Shown piece after piece: positions 22,414-35,700 of a stretch of 64,000 nt of DNA. A program made the position numbers and the translations under genes. Each line of letters opens with the position of its first letter. Positions within the stretch are counted from its first letter, which is position 1. This DNA comes from Neostapfia colusana. Taxonomy: Eukaryota; Streptophyta; Magnoliopsida; Poales; Poaceae. The stretch lies in the NCBI GenBank assembly GCA_030760725.1, contig JASWHV010000003.1, forward strand, positions 60,903,264 to 60,967,263, written 5' to 3'. Below the pieces are notes generated by a model, which was not told the DNA's origin, did no database searches, and saw only the letters and a list, made by a program, of their open reading frames with translations.

Positions 22414-25315
22414 TGTGACGCCCTCAATTCTGTGGAAAACCACGATACCGAGAACTAATGCATATGTGTGCCCAGGATGTTCATCACACATACACATATG
22501 CTCCACAAACTGAATTCAGATTATATATTACCACGATTAACAGAGTTTATTACAATGTCTCATGAGTCTTGGACTCATGTTCACAGTGCAAGTCTTATTT
22601 CTATGCAGCGGAAGTCTTTATTCTAATGCGGAAGCAAATCTAAGCAGAAGTGGCTCCATCTCTACTCCCTCCACAGGCACGGTTGAGAACAGATCACACG
22701 CCTTAATGTTTCACTTGGTCTCCATAGTAGACTTCTCCTGCTGCTGATGATGAAATAATAATGCAAGTTTGAGTACAATGATGTACTCAGCAAGTGCGGG
22801 AAAAACACAACATGCAACTCATGACAAGGTAGGTATAAAAAGGCTTATTTGCAGAAAAGCAGATTTATAAAACCATGATAAAACAACAACTTAACTTGAG
22901 ATGAATATAATCCCAGCATGTATTAAATTACCAACATACCTCCATTGCTTTCCATGTTCCACCCGAACATTAACCAACTTCATTCTTACTCACGCATACC
23001 TCCTCGTATTCGCTACCATCTCACGAATACCCTCCCGTATTCGCTACCATCTCATTCTCATAAACAACTTTCGTCTCACACCGAGACCAATCTCGTTGCC
23101 ATGACTCAACAGTCATGCAACCAACTTTTCACCCGGACTCATCAGTCCCAAAACCAAAATCATAACCAAAAACAATAACCATAACCAAGAACCATCCCAA
23201 CTAATCATGGCAGTTTAGACAGGTGCTCGTGACCGTAAGCTCGGCTATCATGATAGTTTTAGACTCTGCAGAGTTTGCACCTCTTTACCCACAAGTTTGT
23301 GATTTTGTCACCCGTCGGCGACTGCAGAACCTCCATTATACCAGTACACAACCATCGGTGTATGGTCAAGAGATCACAAAATAGCCTTTACAAAGGGGTT
23401 ACTAGATGTATGGACTCACTAAGGTTTCACCGGCAGGCTAGAATCTCCAATTCTCCCACCCACGGGCCCCCTCTTGTGCCATGCAGTTCCCAGGGCAGTC
23501 CTCACTCGACTCCCATTCCCCGTGCCTTCCACAGTCCATAACACTCTAGCAACTTACCTAATTACTCAGCTAAGTCGCACCCATACTTGGCCTTGTGGTG
23601 GCACTGTTATCCTGGCATGTGCATGCATGAACCGGTCCTTAGATCTACGGCAAGTAAACCACCATCTCATGCTACCTCATTCACAAACCCAGTCTTGCCT
23701 AGATCTCGCTTCAATCCATTTTCATTAACATCATCAGTTTCTCATATAATTACGAGCGCAGTTAGCTAGACACATCTATCTCGCTTCCCAATCCCATGGA
23801 CTCAGCGAAGCAAAAAGCAAAAACCATACCCGACTCATAAACTTCCCTGGCGACAAGGGTGGTTTAACCAAAACTAGTAAACTCCTATAAAAGGGTTTCC
23901 CATCACGTTTGACTCAGTACCCACACCTTTTCGCAAACAAAACAGTTTCACCCAAAACATAGGATCAATATGGTCAAGGAGCATTTGCCTTGTTCTTGCG
24001 GTTACGGTTGTTCTTGGATCTCAAAACCTTGTTGCTGCAGTTCATCGTAGACAGCTCCCTGAGCGTGTCCTGCTATGTAGGATCACGTGCATACAAGATT
24101 CATAGCAATCAATATCATACACAACCTTAAACTAAATACGATGATGCACATGCATGCTATCCTAAGATAAGTTTTATTAGATTGGTTTGCACGTGTTATG
24201 GCTTGCATAGATTTTATGATGAACAGGGGTGTTCGGATCAAAGGTGGATGTGGCGATGATCTTGTCTTTTAGATCAACCTGATCATCAAGTGATCTGTCC
24301 ACGAGAAGGCTTCTGTTTGAAAGGAATCAAAGAACATATAGAAAACACAACGATGTCGTAAGGTGGTATTGGAGACCTACCTTACGTTCTTCTCGGTCTC
24401 GAGGTCCTCCTCAGATTGTCGAGCTTCCCTCCGGCGATCTTCCTTGCCGTGCTCCGGTCGATGGTTTACTCGGCGGTTTGAGAATAGAGCTCTAAGTCGT
24501 CGGCTCAGGAGTTGGAAAAGAAGTATGTGGTTTCGGCCAGAGGTTTTGGGTTCTATTTATAATCGGAAAGAGAAGAGTCCTAATCTGATTGTATCCCGAA
24601 TAAGAGTCTTGTTCAATTTATCATTGAATCCTGCAACTTATCTTTAGTTGATTTGGTGCGGTATCATTGCGGAATTTGGGTCGGCTTCTGTTCCGGTATC
24701 TCTACGCATACAGATTCCAAAATCGCTCCAGAACCCGTCACCTTCGCGGTGATGAGCTCCGGAGGGTCCACGTGTCCACCTGGTCCTGGTTTCTCCCTTT
24801 CCGCAGAGACGGGCTCCGGTTGTGCCGCGTGCCAAACGAGCGAGACCTCCCTTTTCCTTCGAAGGTGAGCTCCGCGCACGCCACGTGTCAGTACCAGACC
24901 TTTCCTCTCTTCTTTCCTCAGAGACGAGCTCCGAGGTTAACACGTGTCCAACAGTGACGGACCTCCCGGAGATAAGCTCCGGAGGTGACACGTGTTCGAT
25001 AGCACCGGACCTCTCGGAGGTGAGCTCCGAGATCGACACGTATCCCGCGTGACGAGTCCTCTGATTTCCATGATGACTAGCTCTGGAGGCAACACGTGTC
25101 CCATAGGGTCGGACCTCTCCCCACCTCGCAAGGACGAGCTCCGAACACGATACGTGGCCAGCGGTCGCGGTAAGTTGTCTTCGGCGCTTTCTGTGAACTG
25201 GATTCAGCTCTTATTGGCTATCCTTTTGATATTTTTCTCTGTTCCTACTTTTCTTAAAATGTTTTCTCTTCATAAAACATGAACATATGCTGACATCCGA
25301 GATGAGGGTGTCACA
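22414..25315 (-). repeat. Element B 3' LTR (left copy)
   Basis: A direct repeat of 27812-30694. It contains a ~60-bp-unit array at 24751-25160 with GAGCTCCG and ACACGTGTC motifs, and a TATAAATAG box on the minus strand at 24553-24561. An AACCAT-rich simple stretch is near 23150-23200. Confidence 0.92.
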
Positions 25316-25336
25316 AATCTACCCCCCTTAAATTGA
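25316..25336 (-). other. Element B polypurine tract
   Basis: The minus strand shows AATTTAAGGGGGGTAG, a purine-rich tract next to the 3' LTR. Confidence 0.8.
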
Positions 25337-27362
25337 ATCTCGCCTTCGAGATTCGTTAGTAGTAAATAGATGGGGAAATTCTGCCCTGATATCCTCTTTA
25401 TGCTCCCATGTGGCTTCAGCCTCTGTGTGATGGCTCCATTGTACCTTGCACCATCGAATCACCTTGTTCCGGGTGACCCTTTCCTTTACGTCCAAGATTC
25501 GGACAGGGTGTTCCGCATAAGTCAGGTCCTTTTGAAGTTCAAGCTCTCCCATGGTGACGAGCTTGGACGTATAAAACCCTTCTCCAACTGCTCTTGAATT
25601 TGCTTCTTAAGTTCTACTAGTTCATTGACGGGCATCCTATAGGGTCCCTCGGCTATGGGTGCAGTTCCGGGTACCAAATCAATGGCAAACTCAATGTCCC
25701 GGTCAGGTGGCATACCTAGAAGCTCTTCCAGGAACACGTCCGAAAATTCCTGAACCACAGGAATGCTGTCCAATGTTGTTCCTTCGGTGTGGTTCAAATT
25801 TGCCTTGTCAGTGGTTTGTTGGGCTGACTCAAACTCGACACGGATGCCGTGCTCATTTGTCAACTGCACGCTTCTTTCGGCACATTGGATTACCCCGTTG
25901 TGCTTACTTAACCAATCCATCCCGAGTATGATGTCGATCCCTTGGGAGTCCAAGACAATAAGGTTGGCAAGGAAGTCTACCCCCTTATTTTAAGGCTTAC
26001 CTTCGGACATACTATATTATTCCTCATTTCTCCTCTGGGAGAATTTACTAACATAGCACATTCTAAGTGGGATACGAGTAGATGATGTTTGGCAACATAT
26101 TTGGATGATATGAAGGAATGTGATGCTCTAGAATCAAATAAGATGGTGGCTGGGTTGGAGTTGGCAAGGAACATACCAATTACGACGTCCTCAGCCTGTT
26201 GTGCTTCCTCAGCAGAGACATGGTTCACGTTGCCGCGAGCATAGTTCTGCTGTCCCCGATTTCCTTGATTGTCCCCTCCGTTCGGTCACGGGTTCTGCTT
26301 GGGCACGTTGCCTTGCTGTTCAGGGCCTTTCCTCGGGCACTGGTTCACGAAGTGTCCTATCTCCCCGCATGCAAAGCATGCCCTGTTGCCTACGGCAGCA
26401 GGTACATTAGGGTGGGGGTTTTGAACATGAGCACCATTGTTGAGTCGAGGCGCAGGAGGCATGGGCACGCGAGGTGCTGGTGCAACGAATTGTTGCTGTG
26501 GTGGCTGACCAGGGCGGTATGTAGGAGTGGTTGACCTATACTGTGGTGTGGTTGGGGGCATGTACCGAGGTCATACATTGCTCCCTTCGGGCTGGTATGG
26601 CATCTTCCTTTTGCCTTCTCGCTCGATCTCTTTGATCTTGCTTTCGACCACTATAGACTTGTCAACCAGCTTCTGGAAGCTTACGTAGTCATTGTTGAGG
26701 AGCTGAACCTGGATCTCATTGTTCAACCCTCTCATGAACAGGTACTGCTTCCTCTGGTCTGAGTTGACATCTTCGAGGGCATAACGGGGCAGTTGTATGA
26801 ACTTATTGAGATACTCATTCACACCTTTCTGTCCTTGGCGGAGACCTTCGAACTTCTGCCTCTTGAGCATCATTACACTAGCAGGGATGTAATGAGAGCG
26901 GAAACTCTCCCTGAACTCAGTCCAAGTGATTGTTTTCGGGTTGACATGGGCGTTGCATAGGGCATCCAACCAGTCAGCGGCAACTCCCATAAGTTGGTGC
27001 GACGCAAAGAGAACCTTCTCTCAGTCATTGCACTGTACTGTGGCAAGCTTCTTCTCCATGGATTTCAACCAGTCATCGGCCTCCATGGGGTCACTAGCTT
27101 GAGCAAAGGTGGGTGGTCGAGTCCTCATGAACTCTCCCAACCTGTTATGAGCCGGCGGTGGTGGTGGCGGTGGTGCCGGAACGGGGTTGTGGTTGGCCTA
27201 CAACTGACCCAAAGTTTGGATCATGGTTTGCATAAGCTGGTTTTGCATGGCCATCAACCTTTCCAGATTGTTCTCGCCAACTCCGGGGTTAACAGAAACT
27301 TCCTCGTGATCATCCTCTTGGTTGTCACGGATGTTCCTTCGGCCGGTGTTTCCCCTCACCAT
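25328..27362 (-). pseudogene. Element B gag-pol remnant
   Basis: The frame starts at ATG 27362-27360, directly after a splice-acceptor sequence (CTCTCTCACAG). Gag has the retrotransposon gag domain (ITWTEFRESFRSHYIP near 26930) and a CCHC knuckle CFACGEIGHFVNQC near 26370. The protease motif is LFDSRASHSFIS (near 26145), where the usual Gly after Ser is Arg. The RT N-terminus runs through PYRMPVNELVELKK to IRPSSSPW and then joins a chromodomain-like tail (VQWSHHTEAEATWEHKED, near 25430). In-frame stops are at 27198 (TAG), 27021, 26571 and 26286 (TGA). A frameshift in a G-run lies near 25977. This remnant cannot make active enzymes. Confidence 0.9.
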
Positions 27363-27718
27363 CTGTGAGAGAGATCAAAATAGAATGTTAGGAGGTTAGG
27401 TAGGTCCCTTCAACTATATGCATCAAGGTGAGTTGGACTATATATATATTAGCCCATATGAGGATGTGAACAAGTGCCGAAACATCTCACACCTCTTTCT
27501 ACTTACGTGTGGATATGGACAACGTTTGGAAACGTTCCACAACTCACACTAAGCACACAATCAAAACAATCATTTCAAGGGCACATACAACTCTTATTCA
27601 AGGCTGGTTTCCTATGCCAAGGTTGGTTTAAAGACAATCAAAGCGTCCTAGGGTGCTTCCTTGGGTCAGCGTGGCTTAGCTACCAATCCCTGTCCAATCT
27701 GTGACTCCTATTTAAGGG

Positions 27719-27811
27719 TGTAACCTACTGTTAACCCGTGGCTCTAATGCCAATCTAAGGTTTCTATCTAGACGTGTAACCTACTGTCAACCCGTGGCTC
27801 TGATACCAATC
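27719..27811 (-). repeat. Duplicated primer-binding-site region of element B
   Basis: Two ~56-bp copies lie side by side, each with GTAACCTACTG(T)(T/C)AACCCGTGGCTCT. The copy touching the LTR holds the intact primer binding site (TGGTATCAGAGCC on the minus strand, 27797-27809). The outer copy holds a changed version (TTGGCATTAGAGCC). Confidence 0.8.
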
Positions 27812-29931
27812 TGTGACGCCCTCAATTCTGTGGAAAACCACGGAACCGAGAACTAATGCATATGTGTGCCCAGGATGTTCATCACACATACACATATGCT
27901 CCACAAACTGAATTCAGATTATATATTATCACGATTAACAGAGTTTATTACAATGTCTCATGAGTCTTGGACTCATGTTCACAGCGGAAGTCATATTTCT
28001 ATGCAGTGGAAGTCTTTATTCTAATGCGGAAGCAAATCTAAGCAGAAGTGGCTCCATCTCTACTCCCTCCACAGGCAAGGTTGAGAACAGATCACACGCT
28101 TTAATGTTCCACTTGGTCTCCATAGTAGACTTCTCCTGCTGCTGATGATGAAATAATAATGCAAGTTTGAGTACAATGATGTACTCAGCAAGTGCGGGAA
28201 AAACACAACATGCAGCTCATGACAAGGTAGGTATAAAAAGGCTCATTTGCAGAAAAGCAGATTTATAAAACCATGATAAAACAGCAACTTAACTTTAGAT
28301 GAATATAATCCCAGCATGTATTAAATTACCAACATACCTCCATTACTTTCCATGTTCCACCCGAACATTAACCAACTTCATTCTTACTCACGAATACCTC
28401 CTCGTATTCGCTACCATCTCACGAATACCCTCCCGTATTCGCTACCATCTCATTCTCATAAACAACTTTCGTCTCACACCGAGACCAATCTCGTTGCCAT
28501 GACTCAACAGTCATGCAACCAACTTTTCACCCGGACTCATCAGTCCCTAAACCAAAATGATAACCAAAAACAATAACCATAACCAAGAACCATCCCAATA
28601 ACCATCCCAACTAATCATGGCAGTTTAGCCAGGCGCTCGTGACCGTAAGCTCGGCTATCATGATAGTTTTAGACTCTGCAGAGTTTGCACCTCTTTACCC
28701 ACAAGTTTGTGATTTCGTCACCCGTCGGCGACTGCAGAACCTCCATTATACAAGTACACAACCGTCGGTGTATGGTCCAGAGATCACAAAATAGCCTTTA
28801 TAAAGGGGTTACTAGATGTATGGACTCACTAAGGTTTCACCGGCAGCTAGAATCTCCAATTCTCCCACCCACGGGCCCCCTCTTGTGCCATGCAGTTCCC
28901 AGGGCAGTCCTCACTCGACTCCCATTCCGCGCGCCTTCCACAGTCCATAACACTCTAGCAACTTACCTAATTACTCAGCTAAGCCGCACCCATACTTGGC
29001 CTTGTGGTGGCACTGTTATCCTTGCATGTGCATGCATGAACCGATCCTTAGATCTACGGCAAGTAAACCACCATCTCATGCTACCTCATTCACAAACCCA
29101 GTCTTGCCTCGATCTCCCTCCGATCCATGTTCATTAACATCATCAGTTTCTCATATCATTACGAGTGCAGTTAGCTAGACACATCTATCTCGCTTCCCAA
29201 TCCCATGGACTCAGCGAAGCAAAAAGCAAAAGCCATGCCCGACTTATAAACTTCCCTGGCGACAAGGGTGGTTTAACCAAAGCTAGTAAACTCCTATAAA
29301 AGGGTTTCCCATCAGGTTTGACTCAGTACGCACACCTTTTTGCAAACAAAAAAGTTTCACCCAAAACATAGGATCAATATGGTCAAAGAGCACTTGCCTT
29401 GTTCTTGCGGTTCCGGTTGTTCTTGAATCTCAAAACCCTGAGCTTGTCCTACTATGTAGGATCACGTGCATACAAGATTCACAACAATCAATATCATACA
29501 CAACCTTAAACAAGATGCAATGATGCACATGCATGCTATCCTATGATTAGTTTTATTAGATTGGTTTGCACGTGTTATGGCTTGCATAGATTTTATGATG
29601 AACAGGGGTGTTCGGATCAAAGGTGGATGTGGCGATGATCTTGTCTGTTAGATCAACCTGATCATCAAGTGATCTGTCCACGAGAAGGCTTCTGTTCGAA
29701 AGGAATCAAAGAACAGATAGAAAACACAACGATGTCGTAAGGTGGTATTGGAGACCTACCTTACGTTCTTCTCGGTCTCGAGGTCCTCCTCAAATCGTTG
29801 AGCTTCCCTCCGGCGATCTTCCTTGCCGTGCTCCGGTCGATGGTTTACTCGGCGGTTTGGGAATAGAGCTCTAAGTCGTCGGCTCAGGAGTTGGAAAAGA
29901 AGTTTGTGGTTTTGGCCAGAGGTTCTGGGTT

Positions 29932-29940
29932 CTATTTATA
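29932..29940 (-). promoter_or_regulatory. Element B 5' LTR TATA box
   Basis: The minus strand reads TATAAATAG, a consensus plant TATA box, conserved in the other LTR at 24553-24561. Confidence 0.75.
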
Positions 29941-30130
29941 ATCGGGAAGAGAAGAGTCCTAATCTGATTGTATCCCGAATAAGAGTCCTGTTCAATTTAT
30001 CATTGAATCTTGCAACTTATTTTTAGTTGATTTGGTGCGGTATCATTGCGGAATTCAGGTCGGCTTCTGTTCCGGTATCTCTACGCGTACAAATTCCAAA
30101 ATCTCTTCAGAACCCGTCACCTTCGCGGTG

Positions 30131-30540
30131 ATGAGCTCCGGAGGCTCCACCTGTCCACCTGGTCCTGGTTTCTACCTTTCCGCAGAGACGGGCTCCGGTT
30201 GTGCCGCGTGCCAAACGAGCGAGACCTCCCTTTTCCTTCGGAGGTAAGCTCCGCGCACGCCACGTGTCAGTGCCGGACCTTTCCTCTTTTCTTTCCTCAG
30301 AGACGAGCTCCGAGGTTAACACGTGTCCAACAGTGACGGACCTCCCGGAGATAAGCTCCGTAGGTGACACGTGTTTGATAGCACCGGACCTCTCGGAGGT
30401 AAGCTCCGAGATCGACACGTATCCCGCGCGACCAGTCCTCTGATTTTCATGATGACTAGCTCCGGGGGCAACACGTGTCCCATAGGGTCGGACCTCTCCC
30501 CACCTCGCAGGGACGAGCTCCGAACACGCCACGTGGCCAG
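30131..30540 (-). promoter_or_regulatory. ABRE/G-box array in element B LTR
   Basis: About seven imperfect ~60-bp units each pair GAGCTCCG with (A)CACGTG(TC). ACACGTGTC contains the core bound by bZIP (ABRE-binding) and bHLH factors. It lies upstream of the TATA box in element sense, so it is a plausible enhancer. The other LTR has the same array at 24751-25160. Confidence 0.6.
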
Positions 30541-30694
30541 CGGCCGCGGTAAGTTGTCTTCGGCGCTTTCTGTGAACTAGATTTGGCTCTTATTGGCTAT
30601 CCTTTTGATATTTTTCTCTGTTCCTACTTTTCTTAAAATGTTTTCTCTTCATAAAACATGAACATATGCTGACACCTGAGATGAGGGTGTCACA

Positions 30695-32759
30695 AAACTA
30701 CCACTCCCAAGTGAAGATGAAGAAAGTGATGATAAGAGCACGGACATGGATGATGAAGAAATGGCATTCTTCATCAAAAGATTCAAAAGGTTGATGAGGA
30801 GAAGGAGAAGCCATCACTATGAGAACAAGAGCAAAGACAAGGGCAAGTCAAGAACAAAGAAGACTTGCTACAACTGTGGCGAACATGGGCATTTCATTGT
30901 GAACTGCCCCCATAGCAAGGAAGATGACAAGAGAAAGAAGAAGGATGGGAAGCCTCAAGACAAGAAAATCTTCACAAAGAAGAAGGCTTATGGACAAGCT
31001 CACATTGGAGAAGAGTGAGACTCAAATGAAGAATCCTCCTCCGAAGATGAAGAAAAGGTGGCAATCATCGTCATCAAGAGGCCAACCATGAAGAAATCAC
31101 TCTTGCCAAACAAGGGTGATTGGAAGATCCCAAGCCACACATGCCTCATGGGAAAGGAAGGAAAGCGCAAGGTAATGTCTAAACCTTCCAAGTTTCATAT
31201 TGTAGATGATAATGACTTTGATAGTAGTAGTGAAAACGAATTCATGTTTAAAGGATTAAACAAAAAGGCTATAGCTAAAATGAAAATGTTATCGGACGAA
31301 ATATTTGAACAAGAAGAGCTTCTCAATCAACAAGAAGAATTGATTATCCTTGAAAAGGAAAGAAACCTTGAGATTGAGAAGCTCCTTGAACTTGAAAGAG
31401 AGAAGAGTAGAGCACTCGAAAGCGAACTTGCCATGAGCAAGGAGACTTGTGTTGAGCTTAGAAGTAAGAATGTAGTACATCAAGATGAACTTGTAAGCTT
31501 AACCAAAACTCATAAGAATCTTGAAGCACAACTTAACTCACTTAAGTCAAGTGTCTCAACTAATTCATCCTCCAAAAACTCCCTCTCAACAAATATGGAA
31601 TCCAACACTAAAACTTGCAAATGTGCTAACATTGTTTTAAAATTAAAGAATGAGCTCAAAGATGCACAAAGCAAGAATACACACAAGAGTGGGATCTTTG
31701 ATAAGGAAAAGATCAAAATGCATGTAGTGCATACTCAACACAAGATCTCCTCTCATCAAAGATGGACTTGGTTACACTAGGGGAGGAAAGCAAAACGCTA
31801 CAATCCTTAAAAACAATAGCAAATGCATAGCCTTTGTCAAAGAAAACTCAAGTCAAGACAAGAGTGACAACCTTGCATATACCTTACATGAAACTACCAA
31901 AAATGTAAAATCTATAGTATTCCATAATTTTGATGCATCTTATGTTCTTATTAAAAGCAAGTATGGTAGAGTTTTTGCAAAATATGTTGGGCCACTTCAC
32001 AAGAGTCCAAAAACCTGTGTGTGGATGCCCAAGTGCCTTGTAACTAACCTCAAAGGACCCAAACAAGTTTGGGTACCTAAGACCAAAGCTTAAATTGTGT
32101 TGCATCCCTACTCCTCCGGTGGCACTAAATGGGTGCTAGATAGTGGGTGCACTAACCATATGACCGGAGAGAGAAAAATGTTTGTCGAGTATGAAGAAAA
32201 TGATGATCCAAGTGAAGGCATCTACTTCGGCGACAACAGCCAAGGAAGGGTACTCGGTATGGGTAAAATTGCAATTTCTTCTCAACATTACCTTTCTCAT
32301 GTTCTACATGTTGAATCACTAGATTATAACCTATTGTCCATATCTCAACTATGTGATAAAGGTTATAATTGTTTGTTTACTAACGAGGGTGTAACCATCT
32401 CTAGAAGAAGTGACAACTCAATTGCCTTTAAGGGTGTGTTAAAGGGAAAGCTTTACTTAGTGGATTTTTTCACAGATAAAGCTCAACTTGACACATGCTT
32501 AATAGCAAAAACCAACATGGGATGGTTGTGGCATAGAAGACTAGCCCATGTTGGAATGAGGAACTTACAAAAAATTCTAAAGGGGGATCACATACGTGGA
32601 CTAAAATATTTTGTTTTTGAAAAAGATAGGCCATGTAGCGCGTGTCAAGCAGGAAAACAAATTGGAGCAGCTCATCCCGCTAAGAATGTGATGACGACAA
32701 CAAGACCATTGGAGATGCTCCACATGGATCTCTTCGGCCCTGTCACCTACATAAGCATT
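30695..32759 (+). pseudogene. Element D gag C-terminus, protease and integrase N-terminus
   Basis: This continues the interrupted gag. A basic segment is followed by the CCHC knuckle CYNCGEHGHFIVNC (near 30870), then a TGA at 31018 and a long coiled-coil-like region rich in Glu/Lys/Leu (31250-31720) in the same frame. After a frameshift between 31780 and 32097 comes the copia protease motif WVLDSGCTNHMTG (near 32130). Then follow the GAG-pre-integrase domain with the HHCC zinc ligands (HRRLAHVG...CSACQAGKQ, 32530-32650) and the start of the integrase core (RPLEMLHMDLFGPV, with the first catalytic Asp). The sequence is cut at 32759 by element C. Confidence 0.88.
32755..32759. repeat. Target site duplication of element C, left copy (GCATT)
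   Basis: GCATT before the left LTR is identical to 43962-43966. Confidence 0.95.
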
Positions 32760-35700
32760 TGTCACACCCGGTTTCTCCGAAGAACAACCGAGTGAATATC
32801 ACATGTATGCCAGGATCATTTTCTCATACATGTGATGACAAATAGTGAAGCATCATTTATTACAAGCCAGGTGTCGAATATAAATAAGTCTTACATAGCA
32901 TATGTCTCGATGGACGATAATAAGTTCATAACATGTAAATAAAATAGCAGCGGAATATTATTCTTATGGGCTCCGTCACAGGCGTTGCCCGGGGGACTCC
33001 ATGAACCTAGAATCCTTCTTCGGGTCCGAAGTCTAGGTCATTGAACACCACATCATCCCCTTGACCTGAGCAGAAATTTAAACCAACAAATATGCAAGTT
33101 TGAGTACTGTTGGTACTCAGCAAGTGTGGGAAAGTTATGTCATGCATGGCTAGAACAAGGAGAGGTTGAACTCATGGTTAAAGCACTACGCAATTAATAC
33201 CTATCACCTTAGCTATTAAGCACCTACATTACTACATAGGTGAAATGATCCCAATCTCCCAACCCATCATCATAATCAAATAACCATAACATCAATTCCA
33301 ATGTTAAGCTCCCCGCTTAACATCCTCAACTTCCAAAGCCATCAATCCTCTAATCATGAATAAGTCCAAGCCGCTCTTGACCGTGAGCATGGCTGTCATG
33401 ATAGTTTTGACCCTGCAGAGTTTGCACCACTGTACCCACATGTAGTGATTTCATCCCCCGTTGCCGGGTGGACTAAAACAACCTCCATTATGCCAGTGGC
33501 TACGAACCACATTCACACTTCCCAGGTGTGTAGCCAGGAGATCACTACGAAGCCTTTACAAAGGGATTCCCGACGAGCATGGTCCCACTGAGGTTTCACC
33601 CCTAATAGCATACAAGAGGCTCCAACCCCGCTGCAGTGGCCCCCTCTTGAGCCTTGCGGTTCATATGGTAGTCCAGCTGACACCTACTCCCCGCACCATC
33701 CAACACACCCATACTACGCCGGGGATACACCTAATTAATTGGCCAAGCTGCCCCATCTCAGCATGTGGTTGGCACGGTAAAGCCAGGTTACATGCTCCAT
33801 GAACCGGTCCTTAGGATCCAGGCATGTACTAAACACAAACCCGAGTCTCGTGCACCCAGCACCAACCAAATCATCCAACTTGCCTCGATCCCTACCTCTA
33901 CATAACTCATAATATCTCATTCAAGAGTAAGGTAAATAAACTGATGATCTCATATCCCCATTATCCCATTCTAAGCATGGATAAGCATAAGCATATAAAT
34001 AAATGACATGATAAAATACATCCCAACCCAAGCTACAAGGTAACAAGGTAATGCAATTCTAGGGAAACTTCCTAGCATGGGTTTCATATTTCAATTGATA
34101 ATGCAAATAATTCTATCTACACATCCTAGTATAGGATCAAAGTGGTCAAGGACACTTGCCTTCTTCCTGCTGCTCTGGGAATGGAAAGTCTTGGTCTTGG
34201 AAGGGGAGAACTTGCCCTGGAGCAGGCTCTACTCATGCCCATACACATAGCAAAAGAAAACAACAATCCATAAGACATGGTTCATACTTTCACTTCATAC
34301 AAACCATACATACCTACCTATGAAGGTCATTCTCATTACTAAGTGTTGTGGTTGTCCTAGGTGTGTTGATTTTTTGGCCTACATGCACTTTTAAGCATAT
34401 GTATATGATTTCTAACTTTTGTATTCAGATTTCTGTTTGCACACTATATATAAATTTCCAATTTAAACAAATTCTTTAATACACGCTTTAGCTACCAAGT
34501 TTGCATGGAAAGTAATTCCCTATTCCAAATAGGTTTTCAGACCTTCTACCAAATCCCAAACTGAAGTCTTTGGATTTGGAGACTTCATTTATTATTTTCT
34601 AGTTATGCATACCTATTTTCCTTTATTTTCCAGATTTATTTTCTATGCCTAAAAGTGAGTCTTAATATTACATAGTAGGGCATATCATCTAAACAGAATA
34701 GGTTCTGATCTAAAATATTAAATAATATATTTTTGAACTTCTCCTCTGATGTGAACTAATTTAAATTTATTTTACCAATTTTCAGATTTATTTCCTAACC
34801 TAAAATGTGTCCCTATAACTAATAAATGTGAACAATCAATTAGACAGATTCATTTCAGCTTAAAATCTATTTTTAACTCATTCTAAAGTTTTCCAAGTGT
34901 TAGGAGAGTTTAAATTTGAATTTACAATGTGTTTGCCTCACCTTTTTAAGTTTAAATCCTAATCACATATTCAATTTTCTGAATTTAATATCACATAGGG
35001 TCAAAAAGGTACATCCACCCTACTACAGGGTCTAATATATTTTTTTCATAAATTTCCAGGGGTCTAATCTACACATAACAGAGGGGTTTTCCTAATTTTT
35101 ATTAAGTCCAGGGGGCTAAAACTGATTTTTAAATGAATTTACATGAATTTCTGAAGTTCTTGGGGCTAGATCAGAAGTTTCCGAGGCTAGTTCGTGTTTT
35201 CCGAGATCCCCAGGGGGTAGCGCGTAAGAATCCTGGCCTTTATAATGCGGGGCTGACGTAGACCGTCCGATTTAAAACAAACGGCTGAGATTATAACGCG
35301 AAGCGGTACGGGTTAGATCTAATAGGAACCGCACGATTTAAAATGGACGGGCCTCAGAGGCCACGTCGCCCTGGCCGTGCGCGGGCGGCGCTGCCCGGCG
35401 GCGCGCGGCGGCGGGAGGCGGCGATCTCGCCGGAGAACTTCGGATCTTCGTCTATACCTCCTAAAACTGGGATTTCATGGCATAGAGCGGTAGAGGGGAG
35501 GTCGGGGATCTCACCTCGGGGTTTTTCTTGAGCTCGGAGGCCCTGGAAGGCGGTCGACGACGAGGTCCGAGGTGGAACCGCCGCGGTGCTCGTCGGAGAT
35601 GTGTCTAGAGTGCAAACTACCGAGTTTTCTGCACCTGCGTAATTCCCCGGAGGCGGTGGGACACGATCGACGCGTTAGATCAGAAAACCCGAGCAAATAT

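Larger units (their letters stand above)
22414..30694 (-). mobile_element. Element B: Ty3/gypsy chromovirus with large internal deletion, nested in element D gag
   Basis: LTRs of about 2.9 kb (22414-25315, 27812-30694) start TGTGACGCC and end GTGTCACA. Only 2.5 kb lies between them. On the minus strand the order is 5' LTR, tRNA-Met primer binding site (27798-27809), gag, protease, the start of reverse transcriptase, then directly the chromodomain-like tail and a polypurine tract next to the 3' LTR. RNase H, integrase core and most of reverse transcriptase are missing. The flanks AAATA (22409-22413) and AAACT (30695-30699) share only three of five bases, so the target duplication is eroded or one junction has changed. 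Gag of element D continues on the far side, which proves nesting. Confidence 0.9.
27812..30694 (-). repeat. Element B 5' LTR (right copy)
   Basis: The 2,883-bp upstream LTR of element B, minus orientation. The G-box array is at 30131-30540. The TATA box is about 190 bp downstream of it in element sense. Confidence 0.92.

Noticed and set aside
22945..23541. Several 70-90-codon plus-strand ORFs repeated at 22900-23770 and 28300-29180
   Set aside because: They are copies within the two LTRs of element B and consist of low-complexity His/Thr/Ser translation.
33735..33920. Identical 61-codon minus-strand ORF at 33735-33920 and 41519-41704
   Set aside because: The identity only reflects the two LTRs of element C; no start context or domain.
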